DNA from: Candidatus Hodarchaeota archaeon
Lineage (GTDB): Archaea > Asgardarchaeota > Heimdallarchaeia > Hodarchaeales > Hodarchaeaceae
Reading direction: 5' to 3'
NCBI GenBank assembly: GCA_016839665.1
Contig: JAEOTU010000085.1
Location: forward strand, 1 to 13,476
DNA: 13,476 nucleotides
Shown: positions 5,076 to 13,269 of the stretch, one piece after another
Position numbering within the stretch: position 1 is the stretch's first letter
Layout of the letters: each line of letters begins with the position of its first letter
Notes under the pieces: model-generated
Database searches by the model: none
Seen by the model: the letters and a program-made list of their open reading frames with translations, nothing else
What the model was told of the DNA's origin: nothing
Made by a program: the position numbers and the translations under genes

Positions 5076-7546
5076 GTATCTCTCTTTCTAATGGATTGAA
5101 AGTAATGCTTCAAAATTCTGTTTCGCAACGATATTTTCTCCTAATTTTTCTTGTTGTTTCTTTGCTTTTTCTACCCAATTCAGAATACCCTAACGATGAT
5201 GTTTTTGATAGCCAAAGGTTATTATTAAAGAGTCTTAAAGATGAGAATCCTTTCCTTGATTTTTTAGTTATGTTTAATCAAGATATCCCCAGTTTGGAAT
5301 CCTTCAACTCTTTAGTTATATCAGAGTTCACCAATTTTCCTGTTATCCGTATAAAATTCAACAGCTCTGGCATGAAATCTCTTTTTCTCAAGAATTATCA
5401 GAATGAAATCCATCAAATTGAACCTAACCAAGCTTTAGAGAAGTCTCTTCTCATCTCTCAAGATGAACTCTCTAGAGATAGTATAGCTAAAGTGTCAATC
5501 AAAGATTCAACTGGTGCAGGTTTTTTGCATAGTATAGGGCTCAAAGGAAAAGGTGTGAAATTAGGAATTATTGACACAGGGGTCAGAAATGACTCTGAGA
5601 TATTTGGTTCTCGCATAAAGAATCGTGAATCTTTTGTTACCATTGCAAATGGGTATTCACATAACATTCCAGATCCAGATGATCATTGGGGGCACGGTAC
5701 AAATGTGGCCAGTCTGGCAGCAGGAACTACTACTGGAATTGCACCTGAAGTAGATATATACAGCGCAAAGATAATTCATAATGCTTCGACAAGAGGTGCT
5801 GGGGGAGGGGAGGGGGAAGAAACAACAGCTGGATTACTTGAAGCAATAGATTTTCTTGTAAACAATTCGATAGATGTCATTAACATCTCTTTAGGACAAT
5901 ATCACAATCTACCAAGTGGACTTCGGGATGAAGTAATCAACTATATCTCGATTGTCCATAATGTCGTGTTTTCTGTTTCAGTAGGCAATTCTGGATCCTC
6001 TTATGGCGATAGAGGGACATTAAACAATCCTTCAACCGCACTACAATGTATAGCAGCAACTGCAAGTAATATTGAAGGAAATTACATTGCAAATTTCGCG
6101 TCACGAGGCCCAAAGGTTGATTATTCTTTGAAACCTGATATTGCAGCTCCTGGTATCGATACACCATGGGATGGTACTTCTTTCGCAACACCTATTGTTG
6201 CTGGGGCAGCTGCATTGCTTGTGGATTATCTAAAAGGTGAAAATATATCCTATTCAGGTGCTACAATTAAAGCTGCCCTTCTAGCTGGAGCACATACAAT
6301 GCGAGAACCCATTTGGGAGGAAGGCGCAGGATTCATCAATATCACTAGAGCTTGGGAGATCCTAAATTCAACAGAGAAAATAGAGAACAATCTGGATTTA
6401 GTTTATCTTCATCCTCAAAAACTACCTTTTGAACCTTATGAAGTTCTATTTTCAGGTAGCTCAGTGGTATTCAATCTCACTGTAATAAGTAGTAGAAGCT
6501 TAAATACAAGTGTGAATATTCCTGAGGAACTTTCTCATTTTGTCAGTACAGCTAAGAAATCCTATATAATCAATAATACAGCTCTAATTCCAATAAATTT
6601 CACAATTCCAGCTTCCACTGAGGTTCAATCGATCTCTGGTAATATTTCTCTTTGTAACAAATCTCTAGCAGTGAAATTTGAAATACGGTGTCCGATTGCT
6701 AAAGTTCTATTTGATGAAAGTCTCAATCGAATAGTTAGACATGGATATGGAACAAATATTTTCGAATCACAAGGTGATACATCGAGTACGATTGGTATGT
6801 TTTCTGCATTCACACGATTTCTTGCTTATGAAAATAATTACAGTGTCAATCCACATGTTAGAGGTACAATTCAACAGAGTGACCTTCGAAATTATGACGT
6901 ATTGATCCTAGCTAATCCTTTATCGTTGGCTACTGATATTTACATGGATTGGGTTGAAAACCCTGGGATTGAGTATCTCTCTTTAACAGCAAACACGATA
7001 GAAGCTGTTTCTCAATTTGTAGCATTGGGAGGAGGTGTTTTAATATTAAGCTCAGATGGTTCCAATTACGATATTACAGGATTGAATGAACTCCTTAAGA
7101 CTTTTAACTTGCAAATTCAAACAGAATCTTCAGGAATTATTCATCAGACTACCATTGTCACCCCTCGGAATTTTACTAAGGATATTTCATCATTCCCTTT
7201 TTGGGGAAATTATATTCAAACGATAGGAAGCAACGCTCAAGTCATTTCAGAAACTAATGGGAAAGCAACGATGGCTCTTTATGAAACCTCTACGGGAGGA
7301 AGAGTTTTACTCTATGGATCCGATCTAATGTTTGATAACATTGGTTTTTCAGATCATGCTTACAACGGAAACACTCAAAGTAATCGTATTTTGGCATTTA
7401 ACTCTGTTGCCTGGCTTGCCAAAGGAGAATTTATACACAATACCAGTAATTTTTTTCCAAATCTCCCCGTTTATCTCATTATCCTAGCTTTATTTACTTC
7501 TATGACTATTATTGCTATTTTATTTATCTATAAATCGAAAAATTAA
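5072..7546 (+). CDS. Membrane-anchored S8 subtilase with site-1-protease-like architecture
   Basis: This is a predicted secreted serine endopeptidase tethered to the membrane. Order of parts in 824 residues: N-terminal hydrophobic signal (about 21-34), a propeptide-like region (about 40-145), an S8 catalytic domain (about 150-430), a beta-rich linker (about 440-540), an alpha/beta GATase-like domain (about 544-783), and one membrane span (about 799-819) with a short KSKN tail. The triad is Asp168 (GIIDTG), His208 (GHGTN) and Ser370 (GTSFATP), with oxyanion Asn306 (VGNSG). Many N-x-S/T sequons sit in the external part. The post-catalytic domain (KVLFDE, LGGGVLILSSDGSNYD, LNELLKTFNL, TGGRVLLYGS) follows the same motif order I recall from eukaryotic site-1 protease (MBTPS1). 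The TTG start overlaps the previous stop; an ATG at 5105 would still keep the signal peptide and may be the true start. Confidence 0.92.
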   Translation: MSISLSNGLKVMLQNSVSQRYFLLIFLVVSLLFLPNSEYPNDDVFDSQRLLLKSLKDENPFLDFLVMFNQDIPSLESFNSLVISEFTNFPVIRIKFNSSGMKSLFLKNYQNEIHQIEPNQALEKSLLISQDELSRDSIAKVSIKDSTGAGFLHSIGLKGKGVKLGIIDTGVRNDSEIFGSRIKNRESFVTIANGYSHNIPDPDDHWGHGTNVASLAAGTTTGIAPEVDIYSAKIIHNASTRGAGGGEGEETTAGLLEAIDFLVNNSIDVINISLGQYHNLPSGLRDEVINYISIVHNVVFSVSVGNSGSSYGDRGTLNNPSTALQCIAATASNIEGNYIANFASRGPKVDYSLKPDIAAPGIDTPWDGTSFATPIVAGAAALLVDYLKGENISYSGATIKAALLAGAHTMREPIWEEGAGFINITRAWEILNSTEKIENNLDLVYLHPQKLPFEPYEVLFSGSSVVFNLTVISSRSLNTSVNIPEELSHFVSTAKKSYIINNTALIPINFTIPASTEVQSISGNISLCNKSLAVKFEIRCPIAKVLFDESLNRIVRHGYGTNIFESQGDTSSTIGMFSAFTRFLAYENNYSVNPHVRGTIQQSDLRNYDVLILANPLSLATDIYMDWVENPGIEYLSLTANTIEAVSQFVALGGGVLILSSDGSNYDITGLNELLKTFNLQIQTESSGIIHQTTIVTPRNFTKDISSFPFWGNYIQTIGSNAQVISETNGKATMALYETSTGGRVLLYGSDLMFDNIGFSDHAYNGNTQSNRILAFNSVAWLAKGEFIHNTSNFFPNLPVYLIILALFTSMTIIAILFIYKSKN

Positions 7547-7587
7547 TTTCTGCAAGAAAGAAAATTATAGCCAACCCTTGATTTGAA

Positions 7588-7616
7588 TTTTTGACCCGTT
7601 TTTATTGATTTATTTC
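7588..7616 (+). terminator. T-rich terminator after the subtilase gene
   Basis: The sequence shortly after the subtilase stop has T runs (7588-7592 and 7599-7603) and then TTTATTT, before the convergent dCTP deaminase stop. A U-rich archaeal terminator is likely; no strong hairpin precedes it. Confidence 0.35.
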
Positions 7617-7626
7617 ATGCACCAAT

Positions 7627-8172
7627 TTAAACCCTAGGTTCATCGAGACCGATGTACCTGCTTTTTTCTCGATCATCGTATCCAACACTTGCCTTTGAAG
7701 TTAATTGATGAAATATAATCTGTATTATTGGCATACCTGGGCTTAATTCAACAGGTGAGTTCGCACGATGAGCGATTTCGAGAGTTAAGGTGGAAGGTTT
7801 CTTTATGCCTGTACCTGGATTAACCAAACCTGCTGCCTGAACAACTATACCTAAACGAGCGATGGAAGATTTTCCTTCTAGGGTGGCAGCATAATTCCTT
7901 GATATTGAAATTTTCTCAAGAGTGGAAGCTAATACAAATTGGTTTGGTGACAGCAAGAATGTTTCATTTTTTTCAATCTGGAAGACCTCTGAGTTTTTCA
8001 AAATAGCTTTTCGATCGTTTGGTCGGAACAACCTACCATGGCGAAATACTAAAAATGTATCACCCAGTTTAAGGTCAACAGAACATGGCCCTACAGCAGA
8101 TTCATCAAAAGGAGAAATACCAATCTCTTTAGCTTCGATAGCTGCTATGATATCTTGGTATGAAAGTATCAT
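7627..8172 (-). CDS. dcd: dCTP deaminase (possibly bifunctional dCTP deaminase/dUTPase)
   Basis: It deaminates dCTP to dUTP, feeding thymidylate synthesis; some archaeal members go on to dUMP. At 181 residues it has the usual size. Family motifs: GPCSVDLKLGD (28-38), the EGKSSIARLG core (99-108, with Ser102 and Arg106 at the nucleotide-contacting positions), TLEIAHRANSPVELSPGMPIIQIIF (130-154) and catalytic Glu132. The conserved I-D-P-G turn reads V-N-P-G (Asn118), and 14 residues rather than 10 separate it from Glu132, so this loop is changed where dUTPase chemistry needs an Asp. AGGTGA lies about 9 bases before the ATG, a good ribosome site. It converges with the subtilase and diverges from the kinase gene. 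Confidence 0.92.
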   Translation of the reverse strand: MILSYQDIIAAIEAKEIGISPFDESAVGPCSVDLKLGDTFLVFRHGRLFRPNDRKAILKNSEVFQIEKNETFLLSPNQFVLASTLEKISISRNYAATLEGKSSIARLGIVVQAAGLVNPGTGIKKPSTLTLEIAHRANSPVELSPGMPIIQIIFHQLTSKASVGYDDREKSRYIGLDEPRV

Positions 8173-8200
8173 GATAAATTTTCACCTATTATATTTTTGT

Positions 8201-8209
8201 TTATAAAAA
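8201..8209 (-). promoter_or_regulatory. TATA box for dcd
   Basis: The minus strand reads TTTTTATAA about 30 bases before the dcd ATG. Transcription would begin near 8175-8180, giving a very short leader. Confidence 0.35.
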
Positions 8210-8276
8210 AACCGATTAAGTACTTTTTTTGAAGAAACAAATCAGTTTAGGAATATTTTATACCTATATACCTTTT

Positions 8277-8286
8277 TTTATATTTA
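8277..8286 (+). promoter_or_regulatory. TATA box for the kinase gene
   Basis: TTTATATTTA precedes the kinase start by about 45 bases, placing initiation near 8305-8312. The 12-bp palindrome at 8301-8312 would sit right at the initiation point. Confidence 0.35.
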
Positions 8287-8300
8287 TTTGAAATAAATTT

Positions 8301-8312
8301 ATTAGCGCTAAT
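8301..8312. repeat. 12-bp perfect palindrome at the kinase promoter
   Basis: ATTAGCGCTAAT is an exact palindrome between the TATA-like box and the kinase start, a suitable place for a dimeric repressor. A few 12-bp palindromes are expected by chance in a window of this size, so the operator role is tentative. Confidence 0.3.
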
Positions 8313-8331
8313 TAGTCAAGTGAATTCTAAC

Positions 8332-9396
8332 ATGAGTGACTCCCACCAAAATCGGTTGAAAATTGTTTTAATGAAAATTATTGAAGGATTTTCTGATTAC
8401 TTTGCCTCTAGCATTGAAAAATCCTATCATCAAAGTCCCACGCAAATTAATGTCCGAAATATAACAGTAGACCGAAAATTAGGGACTACTGGAATCCATA
8501 TTGTCAAAGTTCAACTTGATTCAGATCTAGGAGCTGATGATGCAAGTATAGCTGTGAAAATATATGAGGAACAAGAATCAGCCTTGGAAGTAGTCAAAAG
8601 AATAAACATTTTGCAGAATCGTCTTTCACAATATGATACTTCTCTTGGGATCTCATCAGCACCAGTCATTTTCTTCTCAAGAAATGTTGTAGTTATGGAG
8701 GGAATTCAGGGAGATGTATTTCGTGAATCCAAGATTCCTCGGCCTCAAAAATACCGATTTGCCGGAAGAGGCCTTGCAGCATTTCACAGTGCGAAATCGG
8801 ATCGTTGTTGGTTTGATAAATATAAATTGTTATTAACAAGAAGTATGGAAAATATTCCGTTAGCAGAGGATTCAAAGCAAGCTCTTAAAAATCTCTTTCA
8901 ACAAGTTTTACCTCTTGCTGAACAGGCTTCCCAGTTTTCTGGATCCGTTAGCTTTGGAGATTTTCATCCTGGGAATTTAATTTTCGATGTTAAAATCGGG
9001 CAAAAACCAATGATCAGAACACACCTTATTGACCCAGAATATTTAGACACGTCTACTGAGCATGATCGTTTAGAAGATATCTGCAACTTCTTTGCTGTTG
9101 AAGCAGTGGATCAATATCGACATGATAAAACTTTGAAAAAATTCCGAATGAACATGAAATCCTTTTTATCTGGATATAGTGAAGTCTTAGCCCATGAACA
9201 GTCTTCTCTTACAAAATATTATTCTGGAACATATCTACCTGTGAATTTTCACTTGGCATTAATGGTCTTAATGAGCATATTAAACATTCAAGATATGGGG
9301 GACCTTTTTGGTGGTGAATCTGGCATCAAGAATGAAGTAATTCTTCGTTGTCAATTAATTGAAACCCTCTTAAATTGGAACTCTTTTCCTGATTAG
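8332..9396 (+). CDS. APH/choline-kinase-like phosphotransferase
   Basis: This is a protein-kinase-fold enzyme of the aminoglycoside phosphotransferase type, which usually phosphorylates a small hydroxylated molecule. Counting from the upstream GTG at 8320 (358 residues), the N lobe has IAVKIYEEQ with Lys80. The catalytic loop is SFGDFHPGNLIF with Asp214 and Asn219, a variant of H-G-D-x-H-x-x-N with the first His replaced by Phe, and the metal-binding segment is HLIDPEYLD with Asp238. VVVMEGIQGD (123-132) is the hinge. The C lobe is helical and about 120 residues long. ATG at 8332 and GTG at 8320 are both possible; neither has a clear ribosome site. The next gene starts 25 bases later. The substrate cannot be read; sugar kinases such as MtnK share this fold, and an eIF2B/MtnA-family gene lies downstream, but the link is speculative. 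Confidence 0.85.
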   Translation: MSDSHQNRLKIVLMKIIEGFSDYFASSIEKSYHQSPTQINVRNITVDRKLGTTGIHIVKVQLDSDLGADDASIAVKIYEEQESALEVVKRINILQNRLSQYDTSLGISSAPVIFFSRNVVVMEGIQGDVFRESKIPRPQKYRFAGRGLAAFHSAKSDRCWFDKYKLLLTRSMENIPLAEDSKQALKNLFQQVLPLAEQASQFSGSVSFGDFHPGNLIFDVKIGQKPMIRTHLIDPEYLDTSTEHDRLEDICNFFAVEAVDQYRHDKTLKKFRMNMKSFLSGYSEVLAHEQSSLTKYYSGTYLPVNFHLALMVLMSILNIQDMGDLFGGESGIKNEVILRCQLIETLLNWNSFPD

Positions 9397-9421
9397 GAAA
9401 TTTCAAAATTAGGTTAAAAAA

Positions 9422-10114
9422 ATGCATCACAAGGTCCTATACTCTCACGCAGGAATTGCTACACAGATCTTAATTCATGACCCTGAGAAGGTGATGATTT
9501 TACTAGACACTGGTGATGGTATCGTTCGAGATTTGCTTAAGGAGGGGATATCTTTTCCGTTATCAGTTCCTCTGTATATATTTCTCACACATGGCCATTA
9601 TGATCACTGTGGAGGATTATTTTCATTATTGGGATTTTTAAGAATGATTGGGCAAACCTCACCAATTGAAATTTATTATCCTGCAGGTTCTACTGAGGTC
9701 AAAGGTCTTGTCAATCTATTTATCTCTTCATATTCAGACACTACTCCCTTTGATTTGAAAATTACTGAATTACAAGATCAGGATGAATTTAATATTACCG
9801 AGGAGGTAAGGGTTGTTACACACCGGGTAAAGCACATGGGATCCACACTTTCTCATGGCATGTTACCAGAAATTCCAGCATTAGGGTTCGCCATATTTAA
9901 AAAAAAGGAAAAATGTTTGGCTTATACAGGTGATACTGGAATAACTGATAGTCTTCCTAAACTTTTGGAGAGTGCCAGTCATGCATATATCGAAGCAACT
10001 AATTTGAATAATCACCATTCACCTTACCATCTCAATAAAGAAGAAGCAGAAGAACTTGGAAAATTAGCAAAGAATTATACTTTAGTTCATACGAGAAAAC
10101 AGATTAATCATTGA
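9422..10114 (+). CDS. Metallo-beta-lactamase-fold hydrolase, RNase Z-like
   Basis: This 230-residue protein has the zinc-binding THGHYDHCGG motif (His57, His59, Asp61, His62), a later His (probably His138 in VKHMGS), bridging Asp171 (YTGDTG) and a terminal His223 (LVHTRKQ). The HLNKEEAEELGKLAK helix before the last His resembles the ThlTAeeA...A element of RNase Z, and PALGFAI resembles its PALGYRI. It is shorter than typical RNase Z (about 300) and lacks an obvious flexible tRNA-binding arm, so tRNA 3' processing is not assured. It might hydrolyse another phosphodiester or ester. The ATG lies 25 bases after the kinase stop, with TTAGGTT upstream as a weak ribosome site, so the two genes are probably co-transcribed. 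Confidence 0.85.
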   Translation: MHHKVLYSHAGIATQILIHDPEKVMILLDTGDGIVRDLLKEGISFPLSVPLYIFLTHGHYDHCGGLFSLLGFLRMIGQTSPIEIYYPAGSTEVKGLVNLFISSYSDTTPFDLKITELQDQDEFNITEEVRVVTHRVKHMGSTLSHGMLPEIPALGFAIFKKKEKCLAYTGDTGITDSLPKLLESASHAYIEATNLNNHHSPYHLNKEEAEELGKLAKNYTLVHTRKQINH

Positions 10115-10284
10115 TTTTATTGAAATGGTCAAAGATCCTCATAATCTTACGAGAATCAGACTGAAACAATTTTCAGTAAAATTAATGTTATTATTAAAAT
10201 GATGGTAAAGAATAGCAATAATTAGTTGTTGTGAGTTCAGGCTCTTTACCAGAAATATCTGTCAATTCTCATAATGGGGTTAAT

Positions 10285-11286
10285 ATGTTATCAAAGTCTT
10301 TTCTGAAAGAGGTTGAAACAATCCATAAAGACACAAATAGTGGTGCTGCGAAGATTGCAGAAAAATGTCTGACTGCATTAAAAAGGGAATGTCTTCGATT
10401 TGAAAATTTGCGCGATAAACAAATACTAAAAACTGCAATTAAACTGTTACTTGATACTCATCCCATGGCTACGATTGAAAGTGCTCTATTCCCTGTGTAT
10501 TCGCGACTTACTCGACTCACAACTCCAAGCAATTTTGAGGATGAAGATCCTAAAGCAGTTATTGAACTAATTTTCGCTACTCGTCTAGAACAAATGAGAA
10601 TTGGAGAAAAGAACACCATAAATACACTTGTTAATACCATAAAAGATAAAAAATCGCTTCTTACCTTTTCTCACTCATCAACTGTAATTACTGCTTTATT
10701 ACAACTAGCAGGGGAAGGCTACATGGATAAGGAGATATATGTTTTAGAATCCAGACCCCTAAAAGAAGGGGAAAGAACTGCGTATTCTTTGGCAAATGCA
10801 GGTTTCAAGAAAACTCATTTAGGCATCGATTTTGCTGTCAATGAGTTCTCGGAAAAAGCAGAAATAGCTGTTCTAGGGGCCGATATGATTCATAATGGGC
10901 TAGTTCTCAATAAGATTGGTTCTGCGACAATTGCTAAACTCTTTCAAATGCAATCGAAAGAAGTAATAGTCGCTGCATCACCTTCCAAAATATGTTTACA
11001 AGCATTAATCGATCCTGACCAAGATATGGATCATCCATGGCTACCTACCATCCCCCATAGAAATGTAAAAGAAATTACAAAAATTTCTAGTCCAAACCTT
11101 GTCATTTGGAATAAATACTTTGAAATAATAAAACCAGAGTGGATTTCGTCTTTAATAATGGATTGCAATCAATTTTTCCCACCCATTTCAAATGGCCTCT
11201 CTGAATTTCTTGAAAAAAGCACGATCCTATTTGAAGTAAAACAAATTAAAGAGACGTGGCATGATGTCGATTTCACCATGGTTTAA
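10285..11286 (+). CDS. eIF2B alpha/beta/delta-family protein (MtnA/R15P isomerase relative)
   Basis: The protein has the family's helical N-terminal part and a Rossmann-like C-terminal half with TFSHSSTVITALL (145-157, numbered from the GTG at 10231), ESRPLKEG (173-180), and VLGADMIHNGLVLNKIGSATIA (214-235), which carries the conserved Asp218. Sugar-phosphate isomerases of this superfamily (MtnA, ribose-1,5-bisphosphate isomerase) have a catalytic Cys in T-H-C-N; here the aligned residue is Ser147. That favours a regulatory eIF2B-like role over isomerase catalysis, although the Asp is kept. ATG at 10285 fits the family N terminus; the GTG at 10231 adds 18 low-complexity residues. A gap of 116-170 bases follows the metallo-beta-lactamase gene, so it may have its own promoter. 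It converges with the PIN-domain gene. Confidence 0.83.
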   Translation: MLSKSFLKEVETIHKDTNSGAAKIAEKCLTALKRECLRFENLRDKQILKTAIKLLLDTHPMATIESALFPVYSRLTRLTTPSNFEDEDPKAVIELIFATRLEQMRIGEKNTINTLVNTIKDKKSLLTFSHSSTVITALLQLAGEGYMDKEIYVLESRPLKEGERTAYSLANAGFKKTHLGIDFAVNEFSEKAEIAVLGADMIHNGLVLNKIGSATIAKLFQMQSKEVIVAASPSKICLQALIDPDQDMDHPWLPTIPHRNVKEITKISSPNLVIWNKYFEIIKPEWISSLIMDCNQFFPPISNGLSEFLEKSTILFEVKQIKETWHDVDFTMV

Positions 11287-11357
11287 TTTTCTGATTTCTA
11301 TTGGTTATTATCGAAGACTGGATCAAATAAATACTCAACTATAATCGAGATGCGCCT

Positions 11358-13160
11358 TTACCAAGGTTTAACTAATTCAGGCTGAATCGCTGGATTGTCA
11401 AAAACAATTGTACCCCGATAACCATCTTTTTTCTTAGCTGGACGGATTTTGACAACATTTCCAGAGGTAATTTTAATCTTCACACTTTCTTCTAAAGCAG
11501 GTTTATACGCTTCGTCAAAAACAAGCTTCCATGTTGAATTATTACTCTCATTCCATACAATGACGTTTAATTCATTTCGTTCATGATCCTTTGACAAACT
11601 GAGAATATGGTAATATCCTTTGAACTGTTCAGCAGGTTCTTCATTTTCAGCAGCAGTTATTTCAAGAGGGAGTTTCTTTTGCCAACTTACAGGAAAACTT
11701 CTTCGAGTTAAATCTTTCCCTTCTTCTTTTAACTTCTGTTTAAATATTTTGAGAATTTTTAACTCCACCTCTACTAAATCTGGTCGAAGACGTGTCAAAA
11801 TAAATAATCGTTTGATAGAACGATAAACGTCCTCTCGATCACCAAAATTCTTCACAATTGTTTTAAGGATTGCAATTGCTAATTCGTGTTGGTCATGAGA
11901 GTATAAATCATTGGCATATGTGTGTATAGAACTTATCATGCCATCTAAGAGTTTAGGGTTTCGCTTAAGGAGCAAAACTGCTTCATTTGGTTGTCCATTA
12001 GCAATTAAGGAAACAGCTAATCCAAGAAGCTGAGTTGGAGGCATATCAGGATCTATTGAAGGAACAGATTCGAATAAACTAAGAGCTTGTTTATATTGTC
12101 CTAATAATAGAAATAATAATCCTTGAAGTGAAAGAAGGTTCTCAATTGCTTCATTACCTACAGAAATAAAATTCATGAAAACACGACAAGCTTCAGCATG
12201 AACTAACGCTTCAACAATTTGATTTCTCGTTAGTTTAAAGTCTAGGAGCCAACTATGATGCTCAAATAGCTCGGAGCGGAGCATGCGTTCAACAATCACT
12301 CGTTGTTCGAGATTATCAATTGAATAAATTAACTCAGAGCTTTTAGCCAAGATTTCGAGAAGTATCCGTTCTGCTTTCTGAATGTTATAACTTTCCCTTG
12401 TTTCTCTCGCTTTAATTACTAATTGCTGGGAGACAATCAGAGCGTCTTCAGGAGTTAGAACTTCTAGTTCTTTCGTAGGAGGAGGAACTGTTTTCTCTTT
12501 GATCTCAGCAATTGTACTTTCTGTTCCAACTTGAGCAGCAGATCGAACAAAACGCGCTGTATCAGTTAAATCACTAATCAACATGGCAACATCAATGTAA
12601 CGTCGTGTTTTTTTCTTATAGCTCCAAGAAGCATGAAATACTCGTTCAACAGTCTTGTCCAGAATTTTTCGCATTTCAGGGTCTACTACTGCTGCAGCAA
12701 GGATTGACACAAAAGACCCACAAGACAGATGTTCAATTCCTTTGAAAACACGATTTTCCTTAACGATTCGTGCCACTCCCTCATCATCCGTTACTAAGGC
12801 GACTTTATTATTGTCCTTGAGAGTAAATTTTTTTGCTAAAATCACAACATCAATATCTGCTGGATCATCCCTTACCCGAACCATTCGTTCTTGAATTGCA
12901 TACCTTGCAGTTTGATTCCATAGATTTGATGCACGATTAACACGTTCTAATCGTATATATTTGGGGATACTACTCCGCAATTCACGAAATCGTCCTGGTA
13001 TATCTGATTTCGGGATTTCATCTGGAACCATTACTTCCATCCCAACTGATCCTGCGATTTTTTGTAGATTGGGCAATAAGGTGTCTGAAACACCCGCATT
13101 TAACAAGGAGATAAAGAAATTCGTATCTATAACAACAATATTAAATAGAGTAGTAGACAT
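11358..13160 (-). CDS. PIN-domain protein with TPR-like repeats and C-terminal beta domain
   Basis: The N-terminal ~150 residues are a PIN-type nuclease domain: VVIDTNFF (Asp12), DPADIDVVILAKKF (Asp102 or Asp104) and ALVTDDEGV (Asp125/126) give the acidic metal-binding residues of active PIN ribonucleases. The middle (about 160-480) is helical. Within it about 340-460 read as TPR-like pairs, for example LLFLLLGQYKQALSLFESV and VSLIANGQPNEAVLLLK. The C-terminal ~95 residues (from about 505) are beta-rich, with KGYYHILSLS, LNVIVWNESNNSTWKLVF and GNVVKIRP. A PIN domain fused to a TPR scaffold suggests an RNA-cleaving or RNA-binding protein working in a complex rather than a VapC toxin, since no antitoxin lies beside it. 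GAGGT lies 8 bases before the ATG, a good ribosome site. Target RNA is unknown. At 600 residues it is far longer than single-domain PIN proteins. Confidence 0.85.
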   Translation of the reverse strand: MSTTLFNIVVIDTNFFISLLNAGVSDTLLPNLQKIAGSVGMEVMVPDEIPKSDIPGRFRELRSSIPKYIRLERVNRASNLWNQTARYAIQERMVRVRDDPADIDVVILAKKFTLKDNNKVALVTDDEGVARIVKENRVFKGIEHLSCGSFVSILAAAVVDPEMRKILDKTVERVFHASWSYKKKTRRYIDVAMLISDLTDTARFVRSAAQVGTESTIAEIKEKTVPPPTKELEVLTPEDALIVSQQLVIKARETRESYNIQKAERILLEILAKSSELIYSIDNLEQRVIVERMLRSELFEHHSWLLDFKLTRNQIVEALVHAEACRVFMNFISVGNEAIENLLSLQGLLFLLLGQYKQALSLFESVPSIDPDMPPTQLLGLAVSLIANGQPNEAVLLLKRNPKLLDGMISSIHTYANDLYSHDQHELAIAILKTIVKNFGDREDVYRSIKRLFILTRLRPDLVEVELKILKIFKQKLKEEGKDLTRRSFPVSWQKKLPLEITAAENEEPAEQFKGYYHILSLSKDHERNELNVIVWNESNNSTWKLVFDEAYKPALEESVKIKITSGNVVKIRPAKKKDGYRGTIVFDNPAIQPELVKPW

Positions 13161-13269
13161 AGATTGTTACCTCAAAGCCAAAATTTAGTATTTTTTGAGA
13201 TTATTTTTACAAACTCCAAGATCCGAGGAAATTAAAATTTCTCCAGCATAGAAGCAGATAAAAGGAAAT

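Noticed and set aside
5937..6191. Minus-strand 84-codon open frame within the subtilase
   Set aside because: It lies fully opposite the S8 catalytic core, whose motifs are intact, and shows no protein-like features of its own.
11358..13160. VapC-type toxin
   Set aside because: The protein is 600 residues with added domains and no antitoxin-sized gene is adjacent.
12655..13188. Plus-strand open frames opposite the PIN domain
   Set aside because: They are shadows of the PIN-TPR gene, whose acidic motifs and ribosome site mark the real frame.
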